NCBI GenBank assembly: GCA_964556895.1
Contig: CAZKYC010000001.1
Span: 62,001 to 126,000, forward strand
DNA length: 64,000 bases
Direction of reading: 5' to 3'
Origin: Hinthialibacter sp964556895
GTDB taxonomy: Bacteria > Hinthialibacterota > Hinthialibacteria > Hinthialibacterales > Hinthialibacteraceae
The translations under genes were made by a program, and so were the position numbers. Below are positions 53,971-61,869 of the stretch, one piece after another. A model generated the notes under the pieces. The model saw nothing but the letters and a program-made list of their open reading frames with translations, was not told the origin of the DNA and searched no databases. The stretch's first letter is position 1. Every line of letters begins with the position of its first letter.

Positions 53971-54932
53971 TCGTTGCGCGCCTCCTCGTCGATTGAGATT
54001 GTGCAGAACACACCGTTGTCATTCATACTCGCGCATACTTCACCCACGACGGTGTTGTCTTCGCTGAGTTGTTCATACACAACCGCGCCTTGGTCGACCA
54101 GCGCTCGCTCAATGGAGTTTGAACCATCGTGGTTGCGGCTGCGACGCCAGATCGCTTCAACGCTGTTGGTTAAACTGTCGTCCCACTCCGCAAGCGGCGC
54201 GACGTCGTCAAGCAGGCGGTTGGCGTTTAGATAAGCAAAGACCGGGTCGTCTCGCTCCGTTACCAACAGCACCGTCGGTTCACTTTCGCCCATCGAGCGG
54301 GCGCCCGTGACATTCGTGGCGCGGTCGGCGCTTTTGTAAACCAGCGAGCCTTCGAGCACTTCGTTGACGGAATCAATCAAGCGGTAACAGGTTTGTTCGC
54401 CGTAGCGTTCGCCGGGGCGGTGGCTGCACTGGTTGTTCTGCGCGCCGCAGACTGAACAGCGCCACTGGTTAAACGTCCACGCCAGCGACACTTCGCGGTA
54501 GATGCCGCCGTCGATGTTTAACAACAGGTCTTTGGCGCCTGACGTGTCGCGCAGCCAATAAAACCAGGCGCGCACAAAATGGGCGGGCTGTTCTAAGCGC
54601 TCGCCCTGGCGTTCGACCACTTCAGCGCGAAAGAACCGCGCCAACGGCAGCGAGCGGCGGTCATGTCCAGGCAACACCGATTGTCCAACGATGAGGAGCG
54701 CGATCTGCTCCAATGCTTCTACAGTAAACTGGCAGCCGTCGGCGTCGCAGGGCAGGGTCGAACATAAATACATGCTACGCACAAACACCTGGTCGGCGCG
54801 CAGCGGCGTTGCGCTGAGTTGATTGATGGCGGCCAGGTGGTCTGAGGTCACGGCGCCGTCTTGAAACCCCGGCGCTTCGCGCGAATAGACCAAGGCTGGC
54901 ATGTCGGTTTGTGTTGATTGTTCTTGGGCCAT
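53967..54932 (-). CDS. Prohead-protease-like protein with zinc-finger insert
   Basis: 321 residues. The centre has GHDRRSLPLARFFRAEVVERQG, FYWLRDTSGAKDLLLNIDGG, IYREVSLAWTFNQWRCSVCG and CSHRPGERYGEQTC, then VLEGSLVYKSADRAT. EVS, a Cys-rich CxxC...CxH insert and the EGSLV segment recall a group of phage prohead-maturation proteins. The catalytic residues cannot be proven by eye. Normally such a protease gene lies before the capsid gene; here it is four genes after it. Alternative: a tail-associated protein. Confidence 0.5.
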   Translation of the reverse strand: MAQEQSTQTDMPALVYSREAPGFQDGAVTSDHLAAINQLSATPLRADQVFVRSMYLCSTLPCDADGCQFTVEALEQIALLIVGQSVLPGHDRRSLPLARFFRAEVVERQGERLEQPAHFVRAWFYWLRDTSGAKDLLLNIDGGIYREVSLAWTFNQWRCSVCGAQNNQCSHRPGERYGEQTCYRLIDSVNEVLEGSLVYKSADRATNVTGARSMGESEPTVLLVTERDDPVFAYLNANRLLDDVAPLAEWDDSLTNSVEAIWRRSRNHDGSNSIERALVDQGAVVYEQLSEDNTVVGEVCASMNDNGVFCTISIDEEARNE

Positions 54933-54944
54933 GTCGTCTCCTCT

Positions 54945-55625
54945 TTATATCCATACATCGCGAAAGGCGACGCGGCAGCCGGCTTCGGCGCCGTTGGGAG
55001 ATAACGAAACCCGCAGCGCATTGGCCCCCGGCGCCAGTATGGGGAACTGTTGATTGCACGATGCAAACTCATTGCGCCCGTCGATCTCGACCCGATGGTT
55101 TTCCGAATCAACCAAGACCGTTTCTCCTGGATTAACGGCGCCATTGAGCGTGAACGTTTCGTCCTCTGTCTCAATTGTGATCAACTCGACGGCTGATTTC
55201 GCTTCAATGGTGAACTGGGCGGGGCTGTTCCAGTTGCCGCGATTGAAGACTGAAAGATGGGCCTTGCCTAAATACGTCTCCGCTTCGTTTTGATGCAACG
55301 CCTCGCTGCGCGCATAGCGATCGCGAGTCCACGCCAAGAGGTCAACCCCCGCCGCCAGGCTACGGCGATGGGGCGCGATCTCGAGCGAACGCCGCCGACC
55401 ATAGTGAATTTGTCCTGGCTGTAAACTAAGCGTTGCGCCGCCCTGGTCAAATAGTTCAACCGCCGCTTGAAGCTCTTGCAACTGGTCTTCTAACAGCGAG
55501 GGCGAAGCGGCCCGCACCAGCGAACGGATGCGCACCTCTTTTCTCACCTTGCTATTGGCTTCGACCAATTTGGTTTGAACATGGGTCGCCGCGCTTGGAA
55601 ACACATACCCGCCGATGCGCGTCAC
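54945..55625 (-). CDS. Distal-tail-like phage protein
   Basis: 226 residues starting at the GTG at 55625, which overlaps the connector gene stop. N-terminal GGYVFPSAATHVQTKLVEAN and a C-terminal galectin-like half: FTLNGAVNPGETVLVDSENH, VEIDGRNEFASCNQQFPIL and PGANALRVSLSPNGAEAG. This is the typical pattern of siphophage distal-tail (Dit-like) proteins, which join the tail tube to the baseplate. No tail tube or tape-measure gene is present in the window. Confidence 0.68.
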   Translation of the reverse strand: MTRIGGYVFPSAATHVQTKLVEANSKVRKEVRIRSLVRAASPSLLEDQLQELQAAVELFDQGGATLSLQPGQIHYGRRRSLEIAPHRRSLAAGVDLLAWTRDRYARSEALHQNEAETYLGKAHLSVFNRGNWNSPAQFTIEAKSAVELITIETEDETFTLNGAVNPGETVLVDSENHRVEIDGRNEFASCNQQFPILAPGANALRVSLSPNGAEAGCRVAFRDVWI

Positions 55626-56017
55626 TAGGCTTCCTCCCGCGCCATTTGCAGCGGCGCTGGCCGGGCGGTTTTGGCGTAGGGCGCCAACAGACCCCAGGCT
55701 TCCTGGCGAAAGCGGTCGGCCAACGCCAGTTGGCCCTCGACCGCGTTGTGTTCGTTGATGCGCACGCCCGTCAAGGTAACGTCTTGGGCGGTGACCGCGG
55801 TCGCCGCCGCCTTGTTTTGAAACCACACCGAGAGGGCCAAATTGATCTCAGCGCGAACAATCGCCGCATTCACCGGCGACTCGTCAGTCAATGTGGTCTG
55901 GGCCAAAATGTCTTCGTGGGCCTGAGTGAGACTATCGCGCAGTTGCTCAGAGGGGACGCTGTCATAATCGCGTAAAAAGGTCTGCTTGCGCAATTCATGT
56001 TCGGTGACAAAGGGCAT
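55625..56017 (-). CDS. Head-tail connector-like protein
   Basis: 130 residues from the ATG at 56017 with an AGGAGA site. MPFVTEHELRKQTFLRDYDSV and LRDSLTQAHEDILAQTTLTDE recall gp6-type connector proteins, which are small alpha-helical rings under the portal. The identification depends on position after the capsid gene and on the helix pattern. It starts 12 bases after repeat family A copy 3, so its transcription may begin in or near that element. Confidence 0.5.
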   Translation of the reverse strand: MPFVTEHELRKQTFLRDYDSVPSEQLRDSLTQAHEDILAQTTLTDESPVNAAIVRAEINLALSVWFQNKAAATAVTAQDVTLTGVRINEHNAVEGQLALADRFRQEAWGLLAPYAKTARPAPLQMAREEA

Positions 56018-56028
56018 TGCCGTTCTCC

Positions 56029-56140
56029 TAGAGCGTTTGTCAAAATTCTGTGTGATAAGCGCGCCTGAATCCGCCGCGACGGACAGCGATCGATACAGTA
56101 ATGCGCCTTCAATCTGCACGTTATTTTGACAACTACTTTA
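56029..56140 (+). mobile_element. MITE-like repeat family A, copy 3
   Basis: 112 bases bounded by TA, with terminal repeats TAGAGCGTTTGTCA and (other strand) TAAAGTAGTTGTCA, and a slightly mutated core (TCCGCCGCGACGGA). It lies between the terminator of the capsid gene and the connector gene, so it splits the phage-like cluster into two transcription units. Confidence 0.78.
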
Positions 56141-56175
56141 AAACGCCGTGCGGGCGCGTTCGCGCGCCCGCACGG
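56140..56175 (-). terminator. Strong terminator after the capsid gene
   Basis: A perfect 13-base stem (CCGTGCGGGCGCG / CGCGCCCGCACGG) with a 4-base loop, followed on the minus strand by CGTTTT, 6 bases after the capsid stop. It abuts the MITE-like element. Confidence 0.85.
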
Positions 56176-56180
56176 TTCGA

Positions 56181-57245
56181 TTACGACCAGGTGATGTGTA
56201 AGACTTTTGCGGCTGCGGTAATGGCTTTCGCGAAGCCAGCGGTTTCAGAAATCGCCACGCCTTCGATCTGGCGGCGAATCAGGCGTTCGCTTTCAACGAA
56301 CACGCTGGTCTCGAACACTTCTTGCAGCGCGAAACGTCGGTCGAGGCCAATGATGCGGTCGTCGGCGACGGCGTCGTCAATCAACAGTTCGGCGCCAAAC
56401 AGGCGAATCGGCTCGCCCTTCACTTGAAAATCTTTAGAAACCACCGGGTCTTTGACTTCAGACACATTGAGAAGTTTCAACGCGGTGGTTGCGTTACAGA
56501 TCATCACGTTGAGTTCGTAGGGGTCAAACGAGAGCGCAAACTCGGCGAGATCGTCATAATCGAGCGCGCCGCTGACATCGGTGTTCATGGTCGCGGCGGC
56601 GTTGCTGTTTCCGTCGCCGTTAATCAACACACTGACGGCGTCTTCAAACTTGTCGCGCTGAATCTGCAGGCCGATGGTGCGCAAAAACACCGCCAAGACG
56701 GAGGTGCGCTTACGGCGGATCGACTCATACGTCGCTTGAAGGTAACGGCCATATTTGTTGATGTTGACGGTGTGTTCAGCCGATTTGAGCTCGACCATGG
56801 GCAGGTTGGCGCCTTCGCCGATTAAGGCCAACGCCTTTTCGGCTTCGGGAATGACGGCGTCATCCATGTAGATGCTTTTGTAGGTATTGTCATCAATCTT
56901 GACGCGCCCGGCGAGAACCTTCTTCAACTTTGAAAAATCATTGAAGCCGGACTGGACGGAGCGCGACACAAACTCAGGGAACAAGACCGTGCTCTCTTGA
57001 GTGGCGAAGAAGCGGTCAACGATATCAGCGTCGTCGCCATTGACGCGAATGCCCGCCAGCGCCAACTGACGTTCGAACGCGTCAAGTTGGGCGTCGTGTT
57101 CAGACGGGTCGAGCGACTCGAGATAGGTAGTCAGATCCATACTGCGCTGCGCCGCTTCGGCGTACATCCCTTCATGCAGCGGGATGGTGGCCGCGCGTTG
57201 CAACGGCTGGGGCAGCGCATTCAGTTTTTCTTCAGCAAGTAACAT
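56181..57245 (-). CDS. HK97-fold major capsid protein-like
   Basis: 354 residues. An N-terminal domain of about 85 residues, including a helical segment (EHDAQLDAFERQLALAG), precedes TQESTVLFPEFVSRSVQSGF, the junction seen in phage capsid proteins. The remainder has the capsid pattern: INKYGRYLQATYESIRR (spine-helix region), SFDPYELNVMICNATT, GEPIRLFGAELLIDD and DRRFALQEVFETSVFVESERLI. It would be the shell protein of a virus-like particle. Length fits a capsid, being longer than a 265-residue encapsulin. Strong AGGAG site. Confidence 0.75.
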   Translation of the reverse strand: MLLAEEKLNALPQPLQRAATIPLHEGMYAEAAQRSMDLTTYLESLDPSEHDAQLDAFERQLALAGIRVNGDDADIVDRFFATQESTVLFPEFVSRSVQSGFNDFSKLKKVLAGRVKIDDNTYKSIYMDDAVIPEAEKALALIGEGANLPMVELKSAEHTVNINKYGRYLQATYESIRRKRTSVLAVFLRTIGLQIQRDKFEDAVSVLINGDGNSNAAATMNTDVSGALDYDDLAEFALSFDPYELNVMICNATTALKLLNVSEVKDPVVSKDFQVKGEPIRLFGAELLIDDAVADDRIIGLDRRFALQEVFETSVFVESERLIRRQIEGVAISETAGFAKAITAAAKVLHITWS

Positions 57246-57276
57246 TGAGGGTCTCCTTTGTAGGGGTCGAAATCAA

Positions 57277-57684
57277 TTACATCAACACATCGCAAGCGTT
57301 GGCGTCGACTGACAGGGCCACGCCGCGCGCTATGTTCCCGCCAGCGGGGTCGCCAGACGCGCCGTCGACTGCCGGAGCCTGGTAGACCTCTCCGGCGCCG
57401 TCTAGAACCAGCGCGTCGCCGACCGTCGGCGCGGTCTTGCCGCTGTTGATTGAAAAGCGGGCGACGCCAGAGATTTGAACCGTCGCGAGTCCGCCCGCGA
57501 CATGTTCAAGACGGCCCAACACACGGCCGCCGTCAGAGCCAAAGCCCACTTCATAATTGCCTTCAAGCGCGACGGCCTTGCCGACGTCGTCTACGTCCAG
57601 GTCATAGGTCCCTGGGGTGGTTTCATGGACGGCGAACGTGGCGTAGAGCGCGCCGATTCCATTGTTGTCTACGGTTCGAGTCAT
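57277..57684 (-). CDS. Capsid decoration-like protein
   Basis: 135 residues, beta-rich and Gly-rich: GIGALYATFAVHETTPGTYDLDVDD, VGFGSDGGRVLGRLEHVAG, TVGDALVLDGAGEVYQ and an Asn/Ala-rich end. The pattern recalls phage head-decoration proteins of the gpD / DUF2190 type. It is directly before the capsid gene, the usual position of a decoration gene. AGGAGG site precedes the ATG. Confidence 0.6.
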   Translation of the reverse strand: MTRTVDNNGIGALYATFAVHETTPGTYDLDVDDVGKAVALEGNYEVGFGSDGGRVLGRLEHVAGGLATVQISGVARFSINSGKTAPTVGDALVLDGAGEVYQAPAVDGASGDPAGGNIARGVALSVDANACDVLM

Positions 57685-57717
57685 TCTTGCCTCCTTGGGT
57701 TGTACTGCTGTGGGTTG

Positions 57718-58194
57718 TTATGGGTTGGGGTGATTGCCCGGCATTTGAAACGACGCGAATGAAACCGCGTTCGGCCCAGCGGCGTTCTCTTCGACGAACC
57801 GCGAAACCGGCCGGGTCGGGTAAAGCGCGCAAAACTCTGACGTCGCCGCCCGGTGAAGCCTGCGCACGGTGTCGGGCGATGTCGCGCCGTCGTTGAGCGC
57901 GTCTTCGACAATGCGAACCCGTTCGCGGTCGCCAGTGAATTGCGCCGCCGCCCGGGTTCGGCTCAGGGTTTCTTGACGCAGCCGCTCAATTTCACCGCGC
58001 CCCGCTTCAGCCAAGGGCCTCAGCTGTTCGTGTTCGTCTTGAAGCGAAGTGATCTGTTGTTCGAGCGCCGCGCCGCGCTGGCGTTGTTCTTCGACCGTGC
58101 TCTCAAGTTGCATGCAGTGCAGAGCCAGGCGGCGTGAGTCGAGCAGGCCTGCTACCGTCTGGTTAGCGCTTTGGGTAAGGGGTTGTTGGTTCAT
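57718..58194 (-). CDS. Coiled-coil protein, scaffold-like
   Basis: 158 residues. A coiled coil covers residues about 22-70 (LESTVEEQRQRGAALEQQIT) and a helical, Arg-rich middle follows; the C-terminal 40 residues are less ordered. Capsid scaffold proteins often look like this and are encoded directly before the decoration and capsid genes. Sequence is otherwise unrecognised. First gene of the phage-like cluster. Confidence 0.55.
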   Translation of the reverse strand: MNQQPLTQSANQTVAGLLDSRRLALHCMQLESTVEEQRQRGAALEQQITSLQDEHEQLRPLAEAGRGEIERLRQETLSRTRAAAQFTGDRERVRIVEDALNDGATSPDTVRRLHRAATSEFCALYPTRPVSRFVEENAAGPNAVSFASFQMPGNHPNP

Positions 58195-58379
58195 AGATTG
58201 TCCTCACAAAACAAATGTTCAGTGAATTTCATCTATGAGACAAAAATACGCACATTGGAGGGATTATCTCAAACATCAATCAATTCATATGTAGCGTAAA
58301 GAAAGTATTCACAGACCATTAAATCATCCTATCAAACTAAAAAGAGAATGAATCCACCAACACTCACAACATGAGTTTC

Positions 58380-58416
58380 GTTTTGAGATACGATATAAAT
58401 ATCTTATCTCTAAAAC
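58380..58416. promoter_or_regulatory. Large dyad in the capsid-ndh intergenic region
   Basis: GTTTTGAGATA-C-GATAT-AA-ATATC-T-TATCTC-T-AAAAC is a nearly perfect inverted repeat of 37 bases. A smaller palindrome (GACAT-C-ATGTC) is at 58419-58429 and another dyad (ATTCGAT...ATCGAAT with inner GTTTATAAAC) at 58440-58476. They lie in a very AT-rich 475-base gap between the divergently transcribed capsid cluster and ndh. Operator sites are the likeliest meaning; the first could also be a bidirectional terminator. Confidence 0.5.
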
Positions 58417-58600
58417 GGGACATCATGTCATTTATGAAAATTCGATTTTGTTTATAAACAATAAAATTTATCGAATCCAACAAAACATATATTTAATAAA
58501 ACGAATAAAATGAACAAGCAACCCCATAATTGATCCCGAATGTGAGACAAAACCACTCTCTAGCCTAATACTAATTAAACACAATACTTGACTAAAATTA

Positions 58601-58628
58601 TTCACATTTTTCAAGACTGCGTTATAAT
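58601..58628 (+). promoter_or_regulatory. Promoter of ndh
   Basis: TTCACA (58601-58606) and TATAAT (58623-58628) separated by 16 bases, about 40 bases before the ndh start. The -10 box is a perfect consensus; the -35 differs at one base. Confidence 0.6.
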
Positions 58629-58669
58629 TGATTTAGATACAAAAATATCCAATATTAAGAGGAAAGCCA

Positions 58670-59992
58670 ATGGCTAGACATAAGGTCGTTATTATCGGTG
58701 GTGGATTTGGCGGGTTATACGCCGCCCAGGCGTTTAAACACCAGCGTGATGTCGAAGTCACATTGATCGACCGCCGCAACTTTCACTTGTTCCAACCGCT
58801 TCTGTACCAGGTTGCGACTGGAGGCCTTTCACCCGGAGACATCGCGTCGCCATTGCGCGCTGTGTTGAAACACCACAAAAACGTCAAAACTCTGATGGGT
58901 GAGGTAGTCGACATCGACGTTGCCCGCCGGGAAGTCGTCTTGCGCGATGACACTGCGCCTTATGACACGCTCATCGTGGCGACGGGCGTCACCCACTCGT
59001 ATTTCGGCAACAACCAATGGAGCCAAAATGCGCCCGGCCTCAAGACGATTGAAGACGCGATTGAGATGCGCCGTAAAATATTTTTCGCCTTCGAAGGGGC
59101 CGAGCGCCAAGACGACCAGGATGAAACCCGCGCCTGGATGAACTTTGTCATCGTAGGCGGCGGCCCGACCGGCGTCGAATTGGCGGGCGCCTTGGCCGAA
59201 CTGGCTCAACACACATTGAAGCGCGACTTCCGCTCTATCGACTCTGGAAAAGTGAATATCTTTCTGGTCGATGGCGCCGACCGCGTATTGCCGTCATACC
59301 ATGAAGATTTGTCAGAAGACGCCGAGGGCCACCTGCGCAACCTGGGCGTCACCGTCAAAACCAGTACCGTTGTCACCAACATCGACGACGACAAGGTCAC
59401 CATGAAACACAACGGCCGCGAAGAAACCCTTCGCGCCAAAACGGTGTTATGGGCGGCTGGCGTTCAGGCGTCTCCGCTCGGGCGCATTCTGGCCGACCGC
59501 GCCACCGCCTCGCTTGACCGTATTGGGCGCGTCATGGTCGATGAAAATTTGTCCATCCCCAATCATCCTGAGATCATGGTGATTGGCGACCTGGCCCACT
59601 GCATCGGCAAGGACGGCTCGCCGCTGGCGGGCGTCGCGCCAGTCGCCATGCAACAAGGCGCCTACGCCGCCAAACTGGTTGAGAGGCGCATGAGCGACCG
59701 CAAAATGAAGCCGTTCCAATACTTTGACAAAGGCAACATGGCGGTTATTGGCCGTAACGCCGCCGTGGCAGACATTCACGGCGTCCATGTGAAGGGCCTG
59801 CTTGCCTGGATAATGTGGCTGTTTGTTCACATTTTGTATCTGGTTGAGTATGACAACCGCCTGCTGGTCGCGACCCAGTGGGCGTGGAACTACTTCACCC
59901 GAAACCGCGGCGCCCGGCTGGTCACTCATCAGAATGATTTAAGCCTAAAGAAAAAGCCCATCGGCCAAAACGAAATGAAGTATGCTGAGTAG
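58670..59992 (+). CDS. ndh: Type II NADH:quinone oxidoreductase
   Basis: 440 residues. FAD-binding VVIIGGGFGGLYAAQAF at the N-terminus, NRR..FHLFQPLLYQVATGGLSP (family motif, quinone side), NADH-binding FVIVGGGPTGVELAGALAELA, VMVIGDLAH and PVAMQQGAYAA. Near the C-terminus LLAWIMWLFVHILYLVEYDNR is the membrane-associated segment. It passes electrons from NADH to quinone without pumping. Monocistronic, with GAGGA site and its own promoter. Confidence 0.94.
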   Translation: MARHKVVIIGGGFGGLYAAQAFKHQRDVEVTLIDRRNFHLFQPLLYQVATGGLSPGDIASPLRAVLKHHKNVKTLMGEVVDIDVARREVVLRDDTAPYDTLIVATGVTHSYFGNNQWSQNAPGLKTIEDAIEMRRKIFFAFEGAERQDDQDETRAWMNFVIVGGGPTGVELAGALAELAQHTLKRDFRSIDSGKVNIFLVDGADRVLPSYHEDLSEDAEGHLRNLGVTVKTSTVVTNIDDDKVTMKHNGREETLRAKTVLWAAGVQASPLGRILADRATASLDRIGRVMVDENLSIPNHPEIMVIGDLAHCIGKDGSPLAGVAPVAMQQGAYAAKLVERRMSDRKMKPFQYFDKGNMAVIGRNAAVADIHGVHVKGLLAWIMWLFVHILYLVEYDNRLLVATQWAWNYFTRNRGARLVTHQNDLSLKKKPIGQNEMKYAE

Positions 59993-60003
59993 AACAAAAA
60001 ACT

Positions 60004-60167
60004 GGCTCATCCGGGATTTGGATACGTTCTCTCAAATTGAATTAAAATTTCCAGACACGATCTCAAGGATGATTTTTTTATCGTTGTATCTGGCATGGGT
60101 ACAACCCTGCTCGCTTCAGTGCGGCTCCGCTCGTTGGCGCAGGCGCTCCCACAGTTGCACCCATACC
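60004..60167. repeat. Hairpin repeat family B, copy 4 with extended flank
   Basis: The core hairpin is 60092-60167; the left flank from GGCTCATCCGGGATTTGG to the core is almost identical to the inverted right flank of copy 3 (22183-22270). Repeat A copy 4 follows 4 bases later. These two repeats fill most of the 396-base gap between ndh and the uracil-DNA glycosylase gene. Confidence 0.78.
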
Positions 60168-60170
60168 TTC

Positions 60171-60281
60171 AAGAGCGTTTGTCAAAATTCTGTGTGATAA
60201 GCGCGCCCGTATCCGCCGCGGCGGACAGCGATAGATACAGTTATGCGCCTTCAATCCACCTGTTATTTTACAACTACTATA
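60171..60281 (+). mobile_element. MITE-like repeat family A, copy 4
   Basis: 111 bases with the AAGAGCGTTTGTCAAAAT left end, the intact TCCGCCGCGGCGGA core and the TTACAACTACTATA right end. Very close to copy 3 over the left half. It lies directly after repeat B copy 4. Confidence 0.75.
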
Positions 60282-60388
60282 AAACGGATCGTTAATTGAA
60301 TTGTCAAATTCTCATCTGTCGTTTTCGTTGTATGAGCAATACGCTATCAGGGGCAGTGATTTGTTGGATTCGCGGTATACTTGCCGCC

Positions 60389-61099
60389 ATGAAATTAATC
60401 AAAATTACTCAGACATTAATTGAAGACGTCGAGGCGCTTTCGTTTTCCGCCCCGGTCACTCATGTCTATAACCCGCTGACCTACGCCTGGGCTTCACATG
60501 AAAACTACTTGAAGACATACGGCGCCAGTAAGAAAGAAGTGGTCTTACTCGGCATGAACCCCGGCCCCTGGGGCATGGCGCAGACCGGCGTCCCATTCGG
60601 TGAGGTTGAATTGGTACGCGATTGGATGGGCGTCCAAGCGCCCGTCAGCAAGCCAGAGAATGAACACCCCAAGCGCCCGATTGAAGGCTTCAACTGCTCA
60701 CGCAGCGAAGTTAGCGGGCGCCGCCTGTGGGGATGGGCGCGCGACGAATTTCAAACGCCCCGCGCCTTCTTTGACCGCTTCTTTGTCATCAACTATTGTC
60801 CGCTATGTTTTATGGAAGAAAGCGGGCGCAATTTCACCCCCGATAAACTGCCAGTCGCCGAAAGCAACCCCCTGTTTGACGCCTGTGACCGCGCCTTTCG
60901 AGATATGATTGATGAATTAGACCCTGAGTGGGTAATCGGCGTCGGCGGTTTCGCCGAAAAACGCGCCCAACAGGCGCTGGACGGCAGCGGCTGTTCTATC
61001 GGCAAGATCCTTCACCCCAGCCCCGCCAGCCCCGCCGCCAACAAAGGTTGGGCGCAGGCCGCCGTCAAAGCGCTGGCCACATATGGAATTCGAGTATAA
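60389..61099 (+). CDS. SMUG1-type uracil-DNA glycosylase
   Basis: About 236 residues from the ATG at 60389; the frame is open upstream but that segment lacks homology. Signature VVLLGMNPGPWGMAQTGVPFG (residue block binding uracil), NCSRSEVSGRRLW, FFVINYCPLCFMEESGRN and the late HPSPASPAANKGW, all of the SMUG1 family. It removes uracil and oxidised pyrimidines from DNA. SMUG1 is best known from animals, with a scattered set of bacterial homologues. Confidence 0.92.
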   Translation: MKLIKITQTLIEDVEALSFSAPVTHVYNPLTYAWASHENYLKTYGASKKEVVLLGMNPGPWGMAQTGVPFGEVELVRDWMGVQAPVSKPENEHPKRPIEGFNCSRSEVSGRRLWGWARDEFQTPRAFFDRFFVINYCPLCFMEESGRNFTPDKLPVAESNPLFDACDRAFRDMIDELDPEWVIGVGGFAEKRAQQALDGSGCSIGKILHPSPASPAANKGWAQAAVKALATYGIRV

Positions 61100-61103
61100 G
61101 ACG

Positions 61104-61673
61104 TTATCGTTTTTTGCGGGTCAACAACCGGTCTCGAAGCGATTTGCTAATCGGCGTTTCAGAGAGCCAGATGCCAAAGAAGGCCTCCGCGAAATCATCG
61201 CCCGCGACAGAACAAACCTCTTTGCCATTCAGCGACAACACGGTTGCGCGTCCGGGCGCGTATGACAATTCATAGCGGTCGCCTGCTTTCACGTCTTGAA
61301 AGGCGTTGTACATGGTTTCGAGTTTAGGGTAGTTCAACTCAAAATCCACATTGGGGTTTTTTTGAATGATGGCGTTGGCAGACTCGACAAACGCGCTCTT
61401 AGGGATGTCTCTCAGATAGTGGATTGACAACCGCTTGGGATACCGCCCCAACACGCCCGAACCGTCCGGCGCGTCTTCAGGCAGATACAACGCCGCCGAA
61501 TACACCGAAAAACCAAAATAGCGAAAGACTGACCCGTTTCGATAGGGTACTTGTTCATTGTTGATGTAGGCGGTTTCTGCGAAATAGGCCGGGCCGACTT
61601 TGATTGTATTTACTTGCGCCGCGTCTGAATGAAACACTAACGCCAGATACATCGAAACGACAAAAACGTCCAT
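61104..61673 (-). CDS. Chalcone isomerase-like secreted protein
   Basis: 189 residues from the ATG at 61673, with signal peptide ending SDAAQ. The mature part matches the bacterial chalcone-isomerase-like fold: RYFGFSVYSAALYLPEDAPD, KRLSIHYLRDIPKSAFVESAN, YELSYAPGRATVLSLNGKEV and FAEAFFGIWL. Such proteins are periplasmic, and probably bind a fatty acid or similar ligand; catalysis is not expected. Convergent with the glycosylase gene, stops 4 bases apart. Confidence 0.82.
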   Translation of the reverse strand: MDVFVVSMYLALVFHSDAAQVNTIKVGPAYFAETAYINNEQVPYRNGSVFRYFGFSVYSAALYLPEDAPDGSGVLGRYPKRLSIHYLRDIPKSAFVESANAIIQKNPNVDFELNYPKLETMYNAFQDVKAGDRYELSYAPGRATVLSLNGKEVCSVAGDDFAEAFFGIWLSETPISKSLRDRLLTRKKR

Positions 61674-61744
61674 ACATCCCGCCTTTTGTTTGTATACAAA
61701 TTTTGTAGTGCTCGTATTTGAAATGAGCGAGTTCATGTTTCAAT

Positions 61745-61820
61745 GGCTTGGGCGCGTCTTTTCGAACGCCTGCGCTTCTAAGCGGAGCAGCGCCCAAGCG
61801 AGAAAAGATACACCCAAGCC
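61745..61820. repeat. Diverged hairpin repeat family B
   Basis: GGCTTGGGCGCGTC at the left and CACCCAAGCC at the right keep the arms of family B, but the middle is largely changed (TTCGAACGCCTGCGC). It lies between two minus-strand genes. Call is weaker than for the other copies. Confidence 0.4.
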
Positions 61821-61869
61821 TATAAGCGTTTATTATATCGACCCCCAACCTCAGTCAATAATTTCACCC

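Noticed and set aside
56181..57245. Encapsulin rather than phage capsid protein
   Set aside because: It is about 80 residues longer than family 1 encapsulins, has an additional N-terminal domain, and is surrounded by connector-, tail- and decoration-like genes. No cargo enzyme is next to it.
61745..61820. A full member of repeat family B
   Set aside because: Only the arms are kept; the inner segment differs, so I list it with low confidence and do not count it among the good copies.
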